The notes under the pieces are model-generated. The model was not told where the DNA came from, made no database searches, and worked only from the letters and a program-made list of their open reading frames with translations. 64,000 nt of DNA from assembly GCA_035578155.1 (NCBI GenBank), contig JAPWDM010000006.1, forward strand, positions 11,858,305 to 11,922,304. Direction: 5' to 3'. A program made the translations under genes and the position numbers. Below, in pieces: positions 47,801 to 58,865 of the stretch. Source of the stretch: Brachynemurus nebulosus. Taxonomy: Eukaryota; Arthropoda; Insecta; Neuroptera; Myrmeleontidae. The stretch's first letter is position 1. The number at the start of each line of letters is the position of its first letter.

Positions 47801-50019
47801 AACTTTACGTTACTCATTTTGCATTTGCATTTTGCATATTACGTATACAGAATATGTGCATATATATCTTCAGTGAAATTTTAAAATTTTTAAAGGCTAC
47901 GAGACCCTCAGACAATATTACCTACGGCCCTGACTCGGGCTTGGTACATAAATTTTCACCAACACAGACAAACAACAACATATCTGTGAGAGGAGAACCC
48001 CACTAAATCGCTGACGTCACTACGTAAAATCGGAGTACGTACCATTGGATGGCCACTGTATTAATTGTTTTACGGTAATTTCTAGGCATTGGTCTACGTG
48101 GGAACTGTGTATTCACATTTTGTTTTAAATGAAATTAGAGAACAGCTTTATGACGTACCAATGCGTGCCGATGAAATAGCTGAAATGATTTCAAAATTGG
48201 ATGACGAAGAATTGAAACAGAACACACCAAAGTGTGTATCAAAAAATTTCTACTTTGTCGTTCTTGAAAATATGAAAATGATTTCTTTGTTACTTTTTCG
48301 TTAATAAATAAGATTACGGAGGAATTTTCAAATGCCATCCTATCGTTAGCAACACTTATTTTTAGTGTTTAATGAAAATGGTTTGCATAGAAGGTGGTTA
48401 ATAACTACTAATTCACAGGACATTATATCTACTGAAATAAATAGATGATGGTTTATATACTGCACCATCTACTGAAATAAATAGATGATGGTTTATACTG
48501 TCTTCCTATATGGGTCAAACCGGTAGAACTTTCGAAACGTTTCTTTGTTTTTAGGTGGTTTATTCTATCAATTTCAAAAATCTGTTTTCACTGAATTTTT
48601 CCCACATACGTCTGTCCTTTATAATCAACGGTCATTATCAATTTATAACAGATATTATAAGTATTTTGAATTTTTTTTCCTTGTAATGGTCAGTTTATTT
48701 ACTTTAATAAGGAAGCAACACTGATTATAGCTTCTTTTTTTAGATTTGGCTTTATTTTTATCTAAACTGTGGCCCATTGATTTCAATAGATATTATGCCC
48801 CGTTAATAACAACTTGATATTCAAACTATTTCCATAAAACAGACTCATAATCTTATAATTTATTTATTGGTGAAAAATTACATAGAAAATATTTTCTAAT
48901 ACGGATTTTCATAAAGTAAATTTTATAAAAGTTAATTATTTAATAAAATTTACTTTTTTGTTTTTAAGTATCATCAAAGAATGGCCAAATACCTACACGT
49001 TCACAAAAGCGATTGCTGAAAACGAAGTTGCCGACAGATGTAATGGGTTGCGTGTAGGAATTTTTCGACCAGGTGTAGTTGTATCCACCTATAAAGAACC
49101 ATTAAATGGTTGGCTTGGTAAACCGAATGGAATAACGCCATTGACTGCTGGCGTTTATAAGGGTCTTTTACGAACCATACGTATAGAACCTGAAAACATT
49201 GCCAATATTGTGCCCGTTGATATGTGTGTAAATGGTTTAATTTGTGCGGGATGGGAAATCGGCAATCGGCCAGTTTGTAGGTAAGATTACAGTGAAGGTC
49301 TAACATTTCGGGATCACACTATAATTAATCAATTCTGTTTTAGGTGTAAAGAAGATATTCCAATTTATAATTACGTCTCTATTGAAAAGCCGATTACATG
49401 GAATGAATTTTTCTACCTAGAACTTCGGTACTCATCAGAATATCCATTTTCGAATTGTTATTGGTGCCCTAATGCCAGTTTGAATCCAAATAAACATGTC
49501 AATTTTTTTCTGAAAATTCTATTACACTATATACCAGCGCTATTCATCGATTTACTGCTGATGATATTTGGCAAGAAACCACAAATGATCACTTTATATA
49601 GAAAAATTGACAAATATTTAAAATTAATTAAACGATTCGGTTTAAAAAATTTAAAATTTACCAACGATAATGTCCAAAATTTATGGAAGAAACTTGACTA
49701 TAAGGATAAAAATGAATTTTTTTTCAATATGGCGGAAATCGATTGGTTTTCGTATTCTCGGAATTACGTTAAAGGAATACGAATTTATTGCCTCAAAGAT
49801 CCAATGTCGAACTTATCGAAAGCTAAAACGAGATATCGAAGGTAAAATTTATTTGGAAAGATAAATTTAGAATTGATGTTTAAAGTAACTTTTTTTTTTA
49901 TTTACAGGTTTAAAATATTGGATTTTTGTATAAAGGCACTCTTCTATTTTGCCGTGGTTTACATGTGTTTATATGTCGTGAAGTTTTTGGGGCGACTGAT
50001 GTTGGTCCCTTTTGTTTAA
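44854..50019 (+). CDS. FAR: Fatty acyl-CoA reductase (five coding exons, 527 aa)
   Basis: Coding exons: 44854-45369, 48086-48231, 48969-49280, 49344-49841 and 49908-50019. All introns are GT-AG and phases agree (0, 2, 2, 2), giving 528 codons with the stop. An acceptor AG at 44845-44846 implies an upstream non-coding exon. FARs reduce fatty acyl-CoA to fatty alcohol with NADPH, for waxes, cuticular lipids or pheromones; most sit on ER or peroxisome membranes. The N-terminal Rossmann domain has TGGTGFIG at residues 42-49. The YxxxK catalytic motif is YTFTK (Y230-K234) after EWPN, and RPGVVVSTYKEPLNGW follows. The FAR_C domain covers about 360-485 and a hydrophobic segment lies at about 497-517 near the C-terminus. 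Length is normal for the family. The usual VSTAYS motif reads VGTVYS (G178, T179), so the position often occupied by serine is glycine. Exon 1 could read through to a stop at 45421, but this loses the active site. Splice sites are by inspection only. Confidence 0.93.
45386..45415 (+). other. 10-bp perfect hairpin just inside FAR intron 1
   Basis: GGTCCGAAGA and TCTTCGGACC are separated by a 10-base loop, starting 16 bases after the intron 1 donor. In pre-mRNA it would be a stable stem near the 5' splice site. A transposon scar is an alternative; no larger element is seen. Confidence 0.6.
45936..46507 (+). mobile_element. pogo/Tigger-type element in FAR intron 1
   Basis: The termini CAGTGTAAACTCTATATAAC(GAA) and (TTC)GTTATATGGAGTTTACACTG are inverted repeats of about 23 bp with few mismatches. 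TA lies at 45934-45935 and 46508-46509. Internal GTTATA/TATAAC strings echo the ends. At 572 bp it is a deletion derivative that keeps the first codons of a transposase. Confidence 0.9.
46311..46388 (+). pseudogene. Start of a pogo/Tigger transposase (truncated)
   Basis: ATG at 46311 opens MASKRKSLCIDEKVSFNSTK and stops after 25 codons. The basic start followed by a (L/S)xxEKV core resembles the first residues of Tigger/CENP-B-like transposases before the helix-turn-helix. The rest has been deleted. The match is short, so identity rests mainly on its position inside pogo-like termini. Confidence 0.55.
46904..47932. mobile_element. hAT-terminus element holding an inverted array of 103-bp repeats
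   Basis: The left end CAGGGGCGTCGGTAA and the right end read outward CAGGGCCGTAGGTAA are inverted repeats (13 of 15). No 8-bp TSD touches these ends, but TACGTAAAATCGGA occurs just outside on the left (46886-46899) and about 90 bases to the right (48021-48034). The interior (about 47060-47815) is two oppositely oriented arrays of a unit of about 103 bases, with 3-4 units left and 4 right of a centre near 47420. The architecture recalls foldback elements. It lies wholly in FAR intron 1. Confidence 0.7.
47141..47801. promoter_or_regulatory. Seven heat-shock-element-like sites at 102-103-base spacing
   Basis: Forward sites TTCnnGAAnnTTC start at 47141, 47244 and 47347. Inverse sites GAAnnTTCnnGAA start at 47481, 47584, 47687 and 47789. 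All GAA/TTC triplets are intact in all seven; differences between sites fall only in spacer dinucleotides (TA, TG or CA). This fits the three-pentamer HSE consensus bound by heat-shock factor (established knowledge). The sites are part of a tandem repeat inside a transposon-like element in FAR intron 1. Whether HSF binds is inference; the sites may instead be transposase-binding or merely palindromic repeat sequence. Confidence 0.6.
48232..48968 (+). other. FAR intron 2
   Basis: Runs from donor GTGTGTATC to acceptor TTTTTAAG. A direct repeat CATCTACTGAAATAAATAGA followed by TGATGGTTTATA lies at about 48465-48497, with a near copy (TCTACTGAAATAAATAGATG) at about 48428-48457. No other feature seen. 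Confidence 0.75.
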
Positions 50020-50039
50020 CTAATTAAGAATTTTATTTT

Positions 50040-50045
50040 AATAAA
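50040..50045 (+). terminator. Poly(A) signal of FAR
   Basis: AATAAA begins 21 bases after the TAA stop of FAR and is the first canonical signal. It implies a very short 3' UTR of about 40-60 bases. Confidence 0.75.
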
Positions 50046-52407
50046 TTTTATAATTTAAAAATAATTAATGTACCTCTGCAGTTTAAATTTCTTTAATATT
50101 TAATCGAAATTGTACAGAGTATTATGTTAAATATTTTTTTAAGCAAAGCTAAATTTTTATATTTATATATAAGTCAATTTTTCATAAACTGATAGATAGT
50201 GACTTAATTTAAGTATATTTAAATGAAATATATAAGGAAAGTTAAATAGATAAGTTGCCTTTTTTATGTTAACACCCCTTAATTTTCCATTTAAAGCGAG
50301 AGCTTAAAGGATCTAGATATATCATATACATATTTGTTCTGAAAACTCCAAAGATGAGTATTTTTGATGTTGCATGTCAATTTTTTGCTCCAATTTTTCA
50401 AAAAAAAAATTTCAACTACAGATAATATAATGGTTGATATTTGATGTTATACTTATATTCATTTTTGATGCATTTAATGCTGTAGAACCGACCTTCATTA
50501 GTTGTCAAGAAAAAGTTAGTTTTTCAAATCAAATTTCGAAATTGTGACGGTAAAACTGAAAAATTTTCCCTTAAAAATTACTATAATGACATAAAATTTT
50601 TCTAGGGTTCTTTCATTTTTGGCATTCCATAGTCAAAATTTCGGAAATCTTACAATTCCTGCCACATTCTCATAGTTTTTACATCCGAATTCTTAAAATA
50701 TCATTAAGATAAACATATCTCTCTTCAAAATATTATATATTATATACAGCTTTCTCTACTTTTTATTTTATAAATGTTACTATAGCATCTACACAGTATA
50801 AATAAAAGATTATTACCATAGGCAGTAGCGAAACGCACTTTCTATCCTTTTTTGATATAAGTACAAACAATAAATTATGTATGTCCTTTTTTACTTATGT
50901 GATTGTATGTGTTTGTACATGTGAGATTGAGGGTTGATAATGGTCATGTTAAATTATATGGACAACTAAAAGCAACTTTCTACAAAATGAATTGAGCAAA
51001 CGCGAAATTGATGACAGTATTCAACACGAGAATTTAGATCGTCACGACCTATTAGCACCAACCACTGTCGAAATCGAAAATATTAACTGAATTATTATAA
51101 AATATTAATAATTATTTATTATTTAACGTATTTTTACATAAGCATTCAAATTATAATAATACTTAGAAATTTGCATCAAATGGCACTCAGAAAAAACATA
51201 AATTGAAATTTTGTTTTGAATGATTTAAACAAAATTTAGCAGCACAAGAGTTATCACCAGACATTTTAAGCCACCATACTAATTAAATACATATCAGAAA
51301 TATCTTACAGATCACAAAACACACTAAAATTACAAGGAAATATCAAAAATAACTGATGACAAGCTTTAAATAAAAAAAATTTAATGACAGTTAAAATTCC
51401 ACTGCCATCGTTGTTAAAAATTTTAAAAAAGTCAATGAAAATTAAATAATTTACATAATTGTCAACTGTAAATTTTCACAAAATTATTTGACCTGCAAAT
51501 TTATTTTTCTAAATTAAATTTACTTTAGTGATGATATTTTCACTGTATTAGTATGCATAATGTTATGCATTATTTAGGTACATAACATGGATAACCCTTT
51601 GGAATTTTTGAACTCCAAATGACACTCTTACGTCATCTCGTTTCGTAACTGTAAGTACAACATACACACATTTGCACAACTGTTTTTGCACACACATGCA
51701 CAAAGATTTCAAGGTCAAAACTTACATTCATACCAAATTTCAAGTTTCTAAGACTAGTGATTATGTACATCTGAAGTTTGGAATAAGTTCGCATAAACGT
51801 TTTCAATCTTAAACAAAAAGAACATAAAACACAAAAATAATTATTTAAAGATACGATTAAAATAAATTTCAATATTTATTAAAAAAATTTCCAAACAAAG
51901 TGAAATATTTTATTAAAATATTTAGCCGAAATGTAGGTATGTTGAGATAGATATATAGCATGGAAATGATACACATAACCTCAAACAGCACAGAAGATAA
52001 ATATACAAAAATACAATGTAATTATGTAGATATATATCAAGCACGGCGCGGCACAGAAAATACCTCGCTACTACTATTTAAAACTCTCAAACTCTTCTCA
52101 AAATAATGCAAACATACACAGTGCGAGGAAGTGAGACAGAGAGTGGGAGGGAGAGAGAAAAGTGTCTATCCTGTCTATGTGAATAAAATAAATGAAAAAC
52201 CTTTATTACCGTATGTTGAACACAAATCTTCAGTTAATATTGAAATTAAAGTTTAATCTACGAGTTGTATAAATAACCTAAATCAATGAAAATTCATTAG
52301 ATCTTGTGAAAGAAGCACAAGAAAATGAAATAAAATCAAACCTAATGTACCATCATCAACCATATATACCATATCTCATACCAACAAAGAATATTCTACA
52401 TACGTAT
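50046..52407. other. 3' flank of FAR, non-coding
   Basis: AT-rich with no recognisable gene. A purine-rich stretch lies at about 52122-52160 (GAGGAAGTGAGACAGAGAGT). Frames at 51633-51872 and 52356-52553 have no domain signature. No repeat ends assigned. Confidence 0.5.
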
Positions 52408-52820
52408 AAACCATATATAAAGCTCGGATATAATTTGATCATTAAAAAGAAAAAAAATTGACTCACGAAAAAAATGACAGACGAAGAGGTTAGATAGACA
52501 TATTTTTTAGTGTTATAGGTTTGTGTTCGTATTATGGGACCAACTAGATGCATGCGAAAAGAGTTATTATAAAAGTTGAATCTGATTCAATATTGAGAAA
52601 TACGCTGCCAATGGGTTGTGACACACAGTTTCCTCGTACTCGTAAAAGACTTTAAAACAGTATTCTACCAAATATATATATACCATGAAATTATATTGTC
52701 ACCGTAAAGTTCATAAAAAATTATTGTAACTCAAAATAACTAAAGGCTAAATTATAAAATAATAGCAAAAAATATTTTAGAAACTAACCCCCAAAATACT
52801 TTAAAAATTTAGATAAGTAC
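52408..52820. repeat. Tandem duplication, unit 1 (413 bp)
   Basis: From AAACCATATATAAAGCTCGG to TTTAGATAAGTAC. Nearly identical to the adjacent unit 52821-53288, in the same orientation, with only scattered substitutions and small indels. The short AT run here (about 14 bases) sits at the site of the long run in unit 2. Confidence 0.95.
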
Positions 52821-53075
52821 AAACCATATATAAAGCCCGGATATAATTCAATCATTAAAAAGAAAAAAAATTGACTCACGAAAAAAATGACAGACGAAGA
52901 GGTTAGATAGACATTAGTGTTATAGGTTTGTGTTCGTATTACGGGACCAACTAGCTACATGCGAAAAGAGGTATTATAAAAGTTGAATCTGATGCAATAT
53001 TGAGAAATACGCTGTCAATAGGTTGTGGTAAACAGCTTCCTCATACTCGTAAAAGACTTTAAAACAGTATTCTAC

Positions 53076-53155
<80 letters not shown>

Positions 53156-53288
53156 GTGAAATTATATTTTCGCCGTAAAGTTCATAAAAAATTATTGTAA
53201 CTCAAAATACTTAAAGGCTAAATTATAAAATAATAGAGCAAAAAATATTTTAGAAACTAACCCCCAAAATACTTTAAAAATTTAGATA
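52821..53288. repeat. Tandem duplication, unit 2, with (AT)n expansion
   Basis: Direct repeat of unit 1. It is longer (468 bp) chiefly because an AT run of about 75 bases occupies 53079-53153. Low divergence indicates a recent duplication, or an assembly artefact around the AT run. Confidence 0.95.
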
Positions 53289-53294
53289 CTGACA

Positions 53295-53725
53295 TTTGAT
53301 GGGATTTCATGGTAGCACCGTGGATACTATTACTCTGAATGCAATAAAATTTGTAGGGGACCATCTAGGAACCAAACTGCATAATTTCTGAAAATTTCAT
53401 TAAAAACAATCGAATAGTTTAGAAGTATGCCACTTGGTGCAATTTCGTATATTAATGGAATGACATGGTAACGGCGTAGCTACCGTTGCTCCGATTTCGA
53501 TTAAATTCATAGGGGACCATCAAAGAACCAAACTGCATAATTTCTGAAAATTTCATTAAAAATAATCGAATAGTTCCGAAGCTATGCCACTTGGTGCAAA
53601 TTGTTCATGAAGTCCTAAAACGTAAAATGTGCGTAAAAAATTTTATTCTGGAAGGAAAAAATTTTTTATTTTTCAAAAGTGATCACAATGCTTCCGCTAC
53701 TTTAGTAGTCTCGGAAGCACAAATG
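53295..53725 (+). repeat. Dispersed repeat family D, copy 2
   Basis: Same orientation and internal order as 4540-4985, including two TAGGGGACCATC units and the terminal AGTAGTCTCGGAAGCA. It lacks the GACACACAGACGGACAGACA stretch of copy 1. It begins just after the tandem duplication. Confidence 0.82.
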
Positions 53726-54737
53726 GTACCTACTTGGGTTGGCACAAATAAATTATATTGAAGAAGAAACAATTTTACATATCTGTAAAACATTTAAAAT
53801 GTACTAAAAATATGTAAAAAATGAAAAAACACTTGTCAAATTTAAATGGTAAACATCGCGAAATAATTCCATAATTATGTCTGTCAACTGAACCGAAAAA
53901 TCGAAACAATCATATAAAATTCAGCCCATTTCAATAAATACAGTTTAAGAATCATTGAGAAAACTATAAACAATAATTAAGAAAATTGTTCCATTGCCCG
54001 GAAAAACTTCAAATCATACATACCGTATGAAAAAAAGTCACATCAGGAAAAAGATTTCGAAAATATAAATTTTACAATTTATCAATTTTAATTTTCGACT
54101 TTTTGGCAGGATTTAGTAGATAGTTTTTTGATATCAACATCTTTTTTGTTCTCCTTAACATCAATACCCACTAACGGTGAGTGATTTGTTTAAATAAAAC
54201 TTCTTTCAATTCTGCTAAAAAATTGTCGAAAACCTTACTACGTACCTAATTAATAGTTACGTCCAATAATAAGTCAACTTGAGGAAGACTTAAGCCAGAA
54301 ATTACAAAAATCATTACCGAAAAGATTCTAGGACAAATTATGATGATTATAATCAAAGTAATGAAAACATTTTTTTATAAACGCTTGTATAAAAGAGTAA
54401 ATGCATGTTTTGAGGTAACAATAACCAAAGCAGCCGTCCTCAGCATCAAAATGAAAACAGAGTACACTTTTAGTATACCGTACTATAATAATACTATAAT
54501 AGCAGGCGAAAAACTCAAGCTGAAGTAAGCGGTGTATAGTTAGTTTTAAACGCCTATATATATATGTAGACAAACTTGTATCTATGTACTTATTACAGAG
54601 GCGGTAATCTCAAATCCCGAGTGGAACGTGGACGCGTCATTACATAATGAACATTTGGTTCGATTTTTACGAAATTCGGACGATCAGTTTTTTTGAAAAC
54701 GTGATCAGACGAATTTAGGCTATTTCATATTATTTAA
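53726..54737. other. Non-coding sequence
   Basis: No recognisable gene. Overlapping frames on both strands at 54328-54573 have no domain. A patch at 54595-54720 (CCCGAGTGGAACGTGGACGC) is less AT-rich but unassigned. Confidence 0.45.
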
Positions 54738-55449
54738 TTCTAGTGTAGAAATTCGAAAAAATCGATTTTATTTTTTTTTTTTTTTATATTTTCAAAGTTC
54801 ACACCTTTAAAAATAAGCCTCTAAAAGGATTTACGAAAGTTCGAATTATTTTCGGAGTTATGGTTATTTTTTCCCTGTGTACTGTGTATCCTTTCAGTGT
54901 TAAAATTTTAATATAAATTACTCGAAACTACTTTTTTCGATGCGGTTGACATGATATCTTAAGTTCTAATACACCGATTTACTTGAAATTTGGTACATAA
55001 CTTCTTAATACTATCAAAATTGGTCCGACGTAGGGGTTTCTGGAATTTAGTTTTTTTTTACTATTTTTAAAAATTATCAAATTTGAAAAAAGATGGCGAA
55101 AAATTGATTTTTCTTTTAAATGGACGCCATTCTGTGAAAAAAATTGGCCATTTTTTCAAATCGGCTACGTCCAACTAATTTTACATCCTTGTTTATTAAG
55201 AATTAACTAAAATTTTTATGTTTCAGATCACCAGGAGGGTTGCAATCACGTCAACCAGGAGACAACTTCTTTTTGAGTCCCCACTTTGTCGGCCTGTACC
55301 GATTTCAATTTTGAATTTTTTTTAAAATTTTATACATTTTTATACTTTTTAAATATTAATAAGAAATGGAGCCTAAAAATAATTACTGCTTTTTTTTATT
55401 ACGCCCGCAAATTCACCTCAAAATCGAGCCTTTAGACTAGAATACCCCA
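54738..55449 (-). mobile_element. TTAA-target TIR element family 2, copy 1
   Basis: The right end CTAGAATACCCCA abuts TTAA (55450-55453). The left end is eroded to TTCTAGTGTAGAAATTCG next to TTAA (54734-54737). Almost the whole length matches 58866-60091 in inverse orientation, with shared landmarks such as CGGCTACGTCCAACTAATTT and TGGTCCGACGTAGGGGTTTC. No coding frame. TTAA points to a piggyBac-like mobiliser. Confidence 0.75.
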
Positions 55450-56503
55450 TTAAGGAAAGGAATTGTTTCGATTTCTGTTAAAATTAAGGCTGTAGTTCCC
55501 AAACAAAATCGAATTTTATTGGAGAAATTTTATGATTTTTTAGACCGCGCAAATATCCTAATTATTTAATATCGTTATTCAATTCCATATACTTATGTGC
55601 ATTTATTGTCAAACCGCCACTGTATTATGTACATACTTTTATTAAATACTGTTATTTATACAATTCTTCAACGTACCTATAGTAGAAAGTAACGTGAAAA
55701 GAGATACAAAATATACATTAAAAAATTCACCAAGTGCGTGTGGGACACGCATTTGTTTAGGGTTCCTCAGTGGTTACAGGTTTACACAACGTTCGGAATA
55801 ATTTTAGTTGGATATTGAGGATCAATTATGTGGTAATTTTAAAACATAAATTTTGAAATTTCAGTATTTCGTAAACGGGATTTTAAAAGTTACTGCCACA
55901 AGTCTATATCTTTTCCATGGTTGAAAAGTTTCAGAGGGTGTGAAGAAAAGACGGCGTGAAGAAACGGGGTTCAAAAGAAATTTCAAAGGAAATATGTGCG
56001 AGCGTGACGGACGAATTGATAATAGACAAACTCCTAAATTTTTCTTCGGGACCCTAAAGACACAACTGCACTTAAATATACAGACACCCATATATATGTA
56101 GGTACCTCTAGCAAATGCTGCTCCCCTGTTATACATATAAAGATAATAACGTATATAATGATATTGGTTTTTGTGGAAGCGCCAAATAAAACCGACGCAA
56201 GTTAACTTTAAATAAACAAATATATAAAGTTAAATTTGACTCACAGAGTCAAACGATTATGTTTCAAGAGACGACTCCAGCCATCATCACTCGCTCCTCT
56301 CCCGGTACCTACAGAATATGCATGAAGACATAAATTCTAATAAAAACTCGAAACTTTGTTACAGGGACGTCTGCACTAAAACGTTTTTTGGATAGGCAAC
56401 CAAAATTAAATCTTTTTCTTTTTGAGCTTGCAATAAATACCGTAATCGGTGAATAATAGTGGATATTTTATATTTTTTTTATCCCCCATATAAAGACCTT
56501 TAA
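55450..56503. other. Non-coding sequence
   Basis: At about 55735-55880 and 56035-56060 are pieces of the 'gtgtgggacacgcatttgtttagggttcc' / 'tttcgtaaacggga' repeat class also seen near 7990, 28760 and 33420. The minus-strand frame at 55861-56136 overlaps it and has no known domain. Confidence 0.45.
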
Positions 56504-57297
56504 CCCTAGAATCATACGTTGGTCTACGAGGAACGTTAATCATACATCGGCGTCATTTTGACGAATGGACTTTTTACGGAGAGTTTTAGCATACTTTCAT
56601 TATAAAAATTAAAAAATAGATAAATACATCAATTGTATCATAAGACATGTCTTTCAAATAATTAATTTATGAACTATTATGAGTCGGTGGACATGTGTGA
56701 CTTTACAGAATGTGAAATTTCTCGGTCACAAACATTCCCGTAGATATGTATTCCCGTAGTTATTTCCTCATTAGGCACATTTGTAAATTTTCTAAAATTT
56801 GTGAGTAATTTTTCGAATAAGATCTCAAAAAATAATAAAAATTAAAATAATTTCCACAAAATAAATTGTTAATCTTTTATTAAGTCACCTGAAACGCATT
56901 CTTTAGTTTTCGATTCAATATATTAAAACTTCAGTATTATGTCGTCTCTATAAGTCAAACAGCTGTAATCAGCTTTCATATTATCATTATCATTGAATAA
57001 ATTAATCATAACATCCATATCTTTAATAAATTTTAGAAAAATTAGGAAAATTTTTATGTGTAAAGTACAAAATCTTTAAAAAAAACATCGGTTAATCATA
57101 CATCGTCGTCCTTTTGACGCACACTATTTCAATACAAACAAAACAACAACTATAAACAAAATTTATATATTTGCTGTGTTAATAACAAATAGATTAGATA
57201 ACGGAAATCTCACAGCAAGCATGTACCGACAAGTTGTAGTATTGGAGCAGGTAGAGAAGTTCGTTCGTTGTTTTGACGTGTACGTATGGTTCTAGGG
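56504..57297 (-). mobile_element. piggyBac-type MITE, copy 2 (inverted)
   Basis: The termini CCCTAGAATCATACGT and ACGTATGGTTCTAGGG abut TTAA on both sides (56500-56503 and 57298-57301). The 794 bp match 13183-14020 read in the opposite direction, including GACATGTGTGACTTTACAGA and the paired GACGT...ATCATACATCG subterminal motifs. Its right TTAA is also the left TTAA of the next element. Confidence 0.92.
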
Positions 57298-57301
57298 TTA
57301 A

Positions 57302-58205
57302 GGTGGACCACTAGTGTGACCGCTTGAAAAAAGGTGATTTTTGAGAATTTTTTTAAAGAAAACTACTGCATGGAATGTCTTAATATTTTAAGGATATATT
57401 CGTTGATATATAATAAATTCAAGATAAAATTTTTGGACAAAACAGTTGAACATTCAGTGAGTTATTCGAGATCTCCCAAGGCTCCAAAAAAAAAAAAATG
57501 TTCCCCCACTACTGCAGTGATAGCGACCTTCACAGTGCTTGAAATAAAAAAGTCCAAAAAGCCTATTAAACTAGAAGGTATTGCTCGTGCCATAAATCTC
57601 AATCGAAAAAAAAGTTAAAATTTAGCAAAATGGCGGAGTTTTTAAAAAAAAAAAAGTTTCAAATTTTGCCCAAAAATTTGATGAATTTTGACCTGCAAAA
57701 ATTACATTTTTTATTCGATCGGAAAATTGGAGCTTCGTGGTACGGAGAAACATATATAAAAGAAGTTGAAATAAGAATCAAATCTATCGGATGATTTGTC
57801 TTCGAGTTATAACTGCAGCAAATTTGAAAAATGTAGTTTTTCTTTATCTTACCTTTTAATTTTAATCACTGAGAATTTTTACTAAAATTATTTATGATAT
57901 ACTCACTATTACGGTCATAGTAAAACTAGATGAGTCGTTTAAATGTGCCAGGGTCTAGCTGCTCCACAACATGTGACTGGCAGCCACGTCCAGAAACTCC
58001 CGAACTATCAGCCTTCTTAATAAATTTCTCAATACCTCAAAGTTAACAATGAAAATCAGAATTCGCTCTTCAGACGGCTGTAACTCAAAAACTATCTGAG
58101 ATACGCACTTGAAATTTTAGTATGTTATTTTTAAAGGTATAGACTATCAAAACGTGCAAGAAAAATTTTTCCAGTATTTTCAAAATGTCACATTAGTGGT
58201 TTCCC
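57302..58205 (+). mobile_element. TTAA-target TIR element family 1, copy 1
   Basis: The ends GGTGGACCACTAGTGTGAC and GTCACATTAGTGGTTTCCC are inverted repeats inside TTAA (57298-57301 and 58206-58209). The interior matches 61151-62002 in reverse, for example CATGTGACTGGCAGCCACGT and TCGGATGATTTGTCTTCGAG. The frame at 57334-57618 has no recognisable domain and corresponds to a disrupted region in copy 2. No transposase recognised. Confidence 0.87.
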
Positions 58206-58865
58206 TTAAGCCATTGAACGTTGGGAATACTCCAGAGCAAATAAATGCGGTCTAATATAAAAAAATTCCCGAATAATTGTCGAATATTTGTTGCAAATTT
58301 TGTAAATATAAATTAAATTATCATTACGAATTCTTTGAATTCTTAAATCACCAAAAAAAAAAAAAAAAACGAAAATCCTTTAATGATCTGAAAGAACATA
58401 AGAATCGCATAATGCTAAATCCAATGAAGGTTAGTTAAATCTCAACTCAAAAGAATATCATCCCAAATCTTTTTTGTGTGTGAATTCTACTTATTTAGGT
58501 ACCTACCTGCTTTTGTCTTAAGTGTTAAATTTAATTCTTTTACCTTTTGTACAGGAAAAACACATCAGACAACCCCCTTTAATTATCGAAGCATTATGCC
58601 CGTTTATTGTCAAAGTGATTGCCTACTGCGCTTACATAAATAGAATTAAGAGATTCCCTTTTCTTTGCGCCAAATAAACAATCCGCATTGTCCAATATTA
58701 CCTACTTACTCAATATGTGATGTCATTTACAAAATTCTGCAAAAATTGTAATCCATTATTATTTGGATATAGGTACATATATGATGTATTAATTTTACTA
58801 TTCATCTTATTCTACAGAATGTTTCGAATAAAATGTCCAGTTTGGAGTATGTAGTGTTGCTTTAA

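Noticed and set aside
47141..47801. Possible CRISPR array (regular 103-bp spacing)
   Set aside because: The repeats invert halfway, the whole unit and not just a short repeat is conserved, no cas genes exist, and the context is a eukaryotic intron.
49001..49306. 101-codon minus-strand frame
   Set aside because: Antisense shadow of FAR exon 3.
57334..57618. 94-codon frame as a possible transposase
   Set aside because: No catalytic motif or DNA-binding signature, and the matching region of the sister element is not open in the same way.
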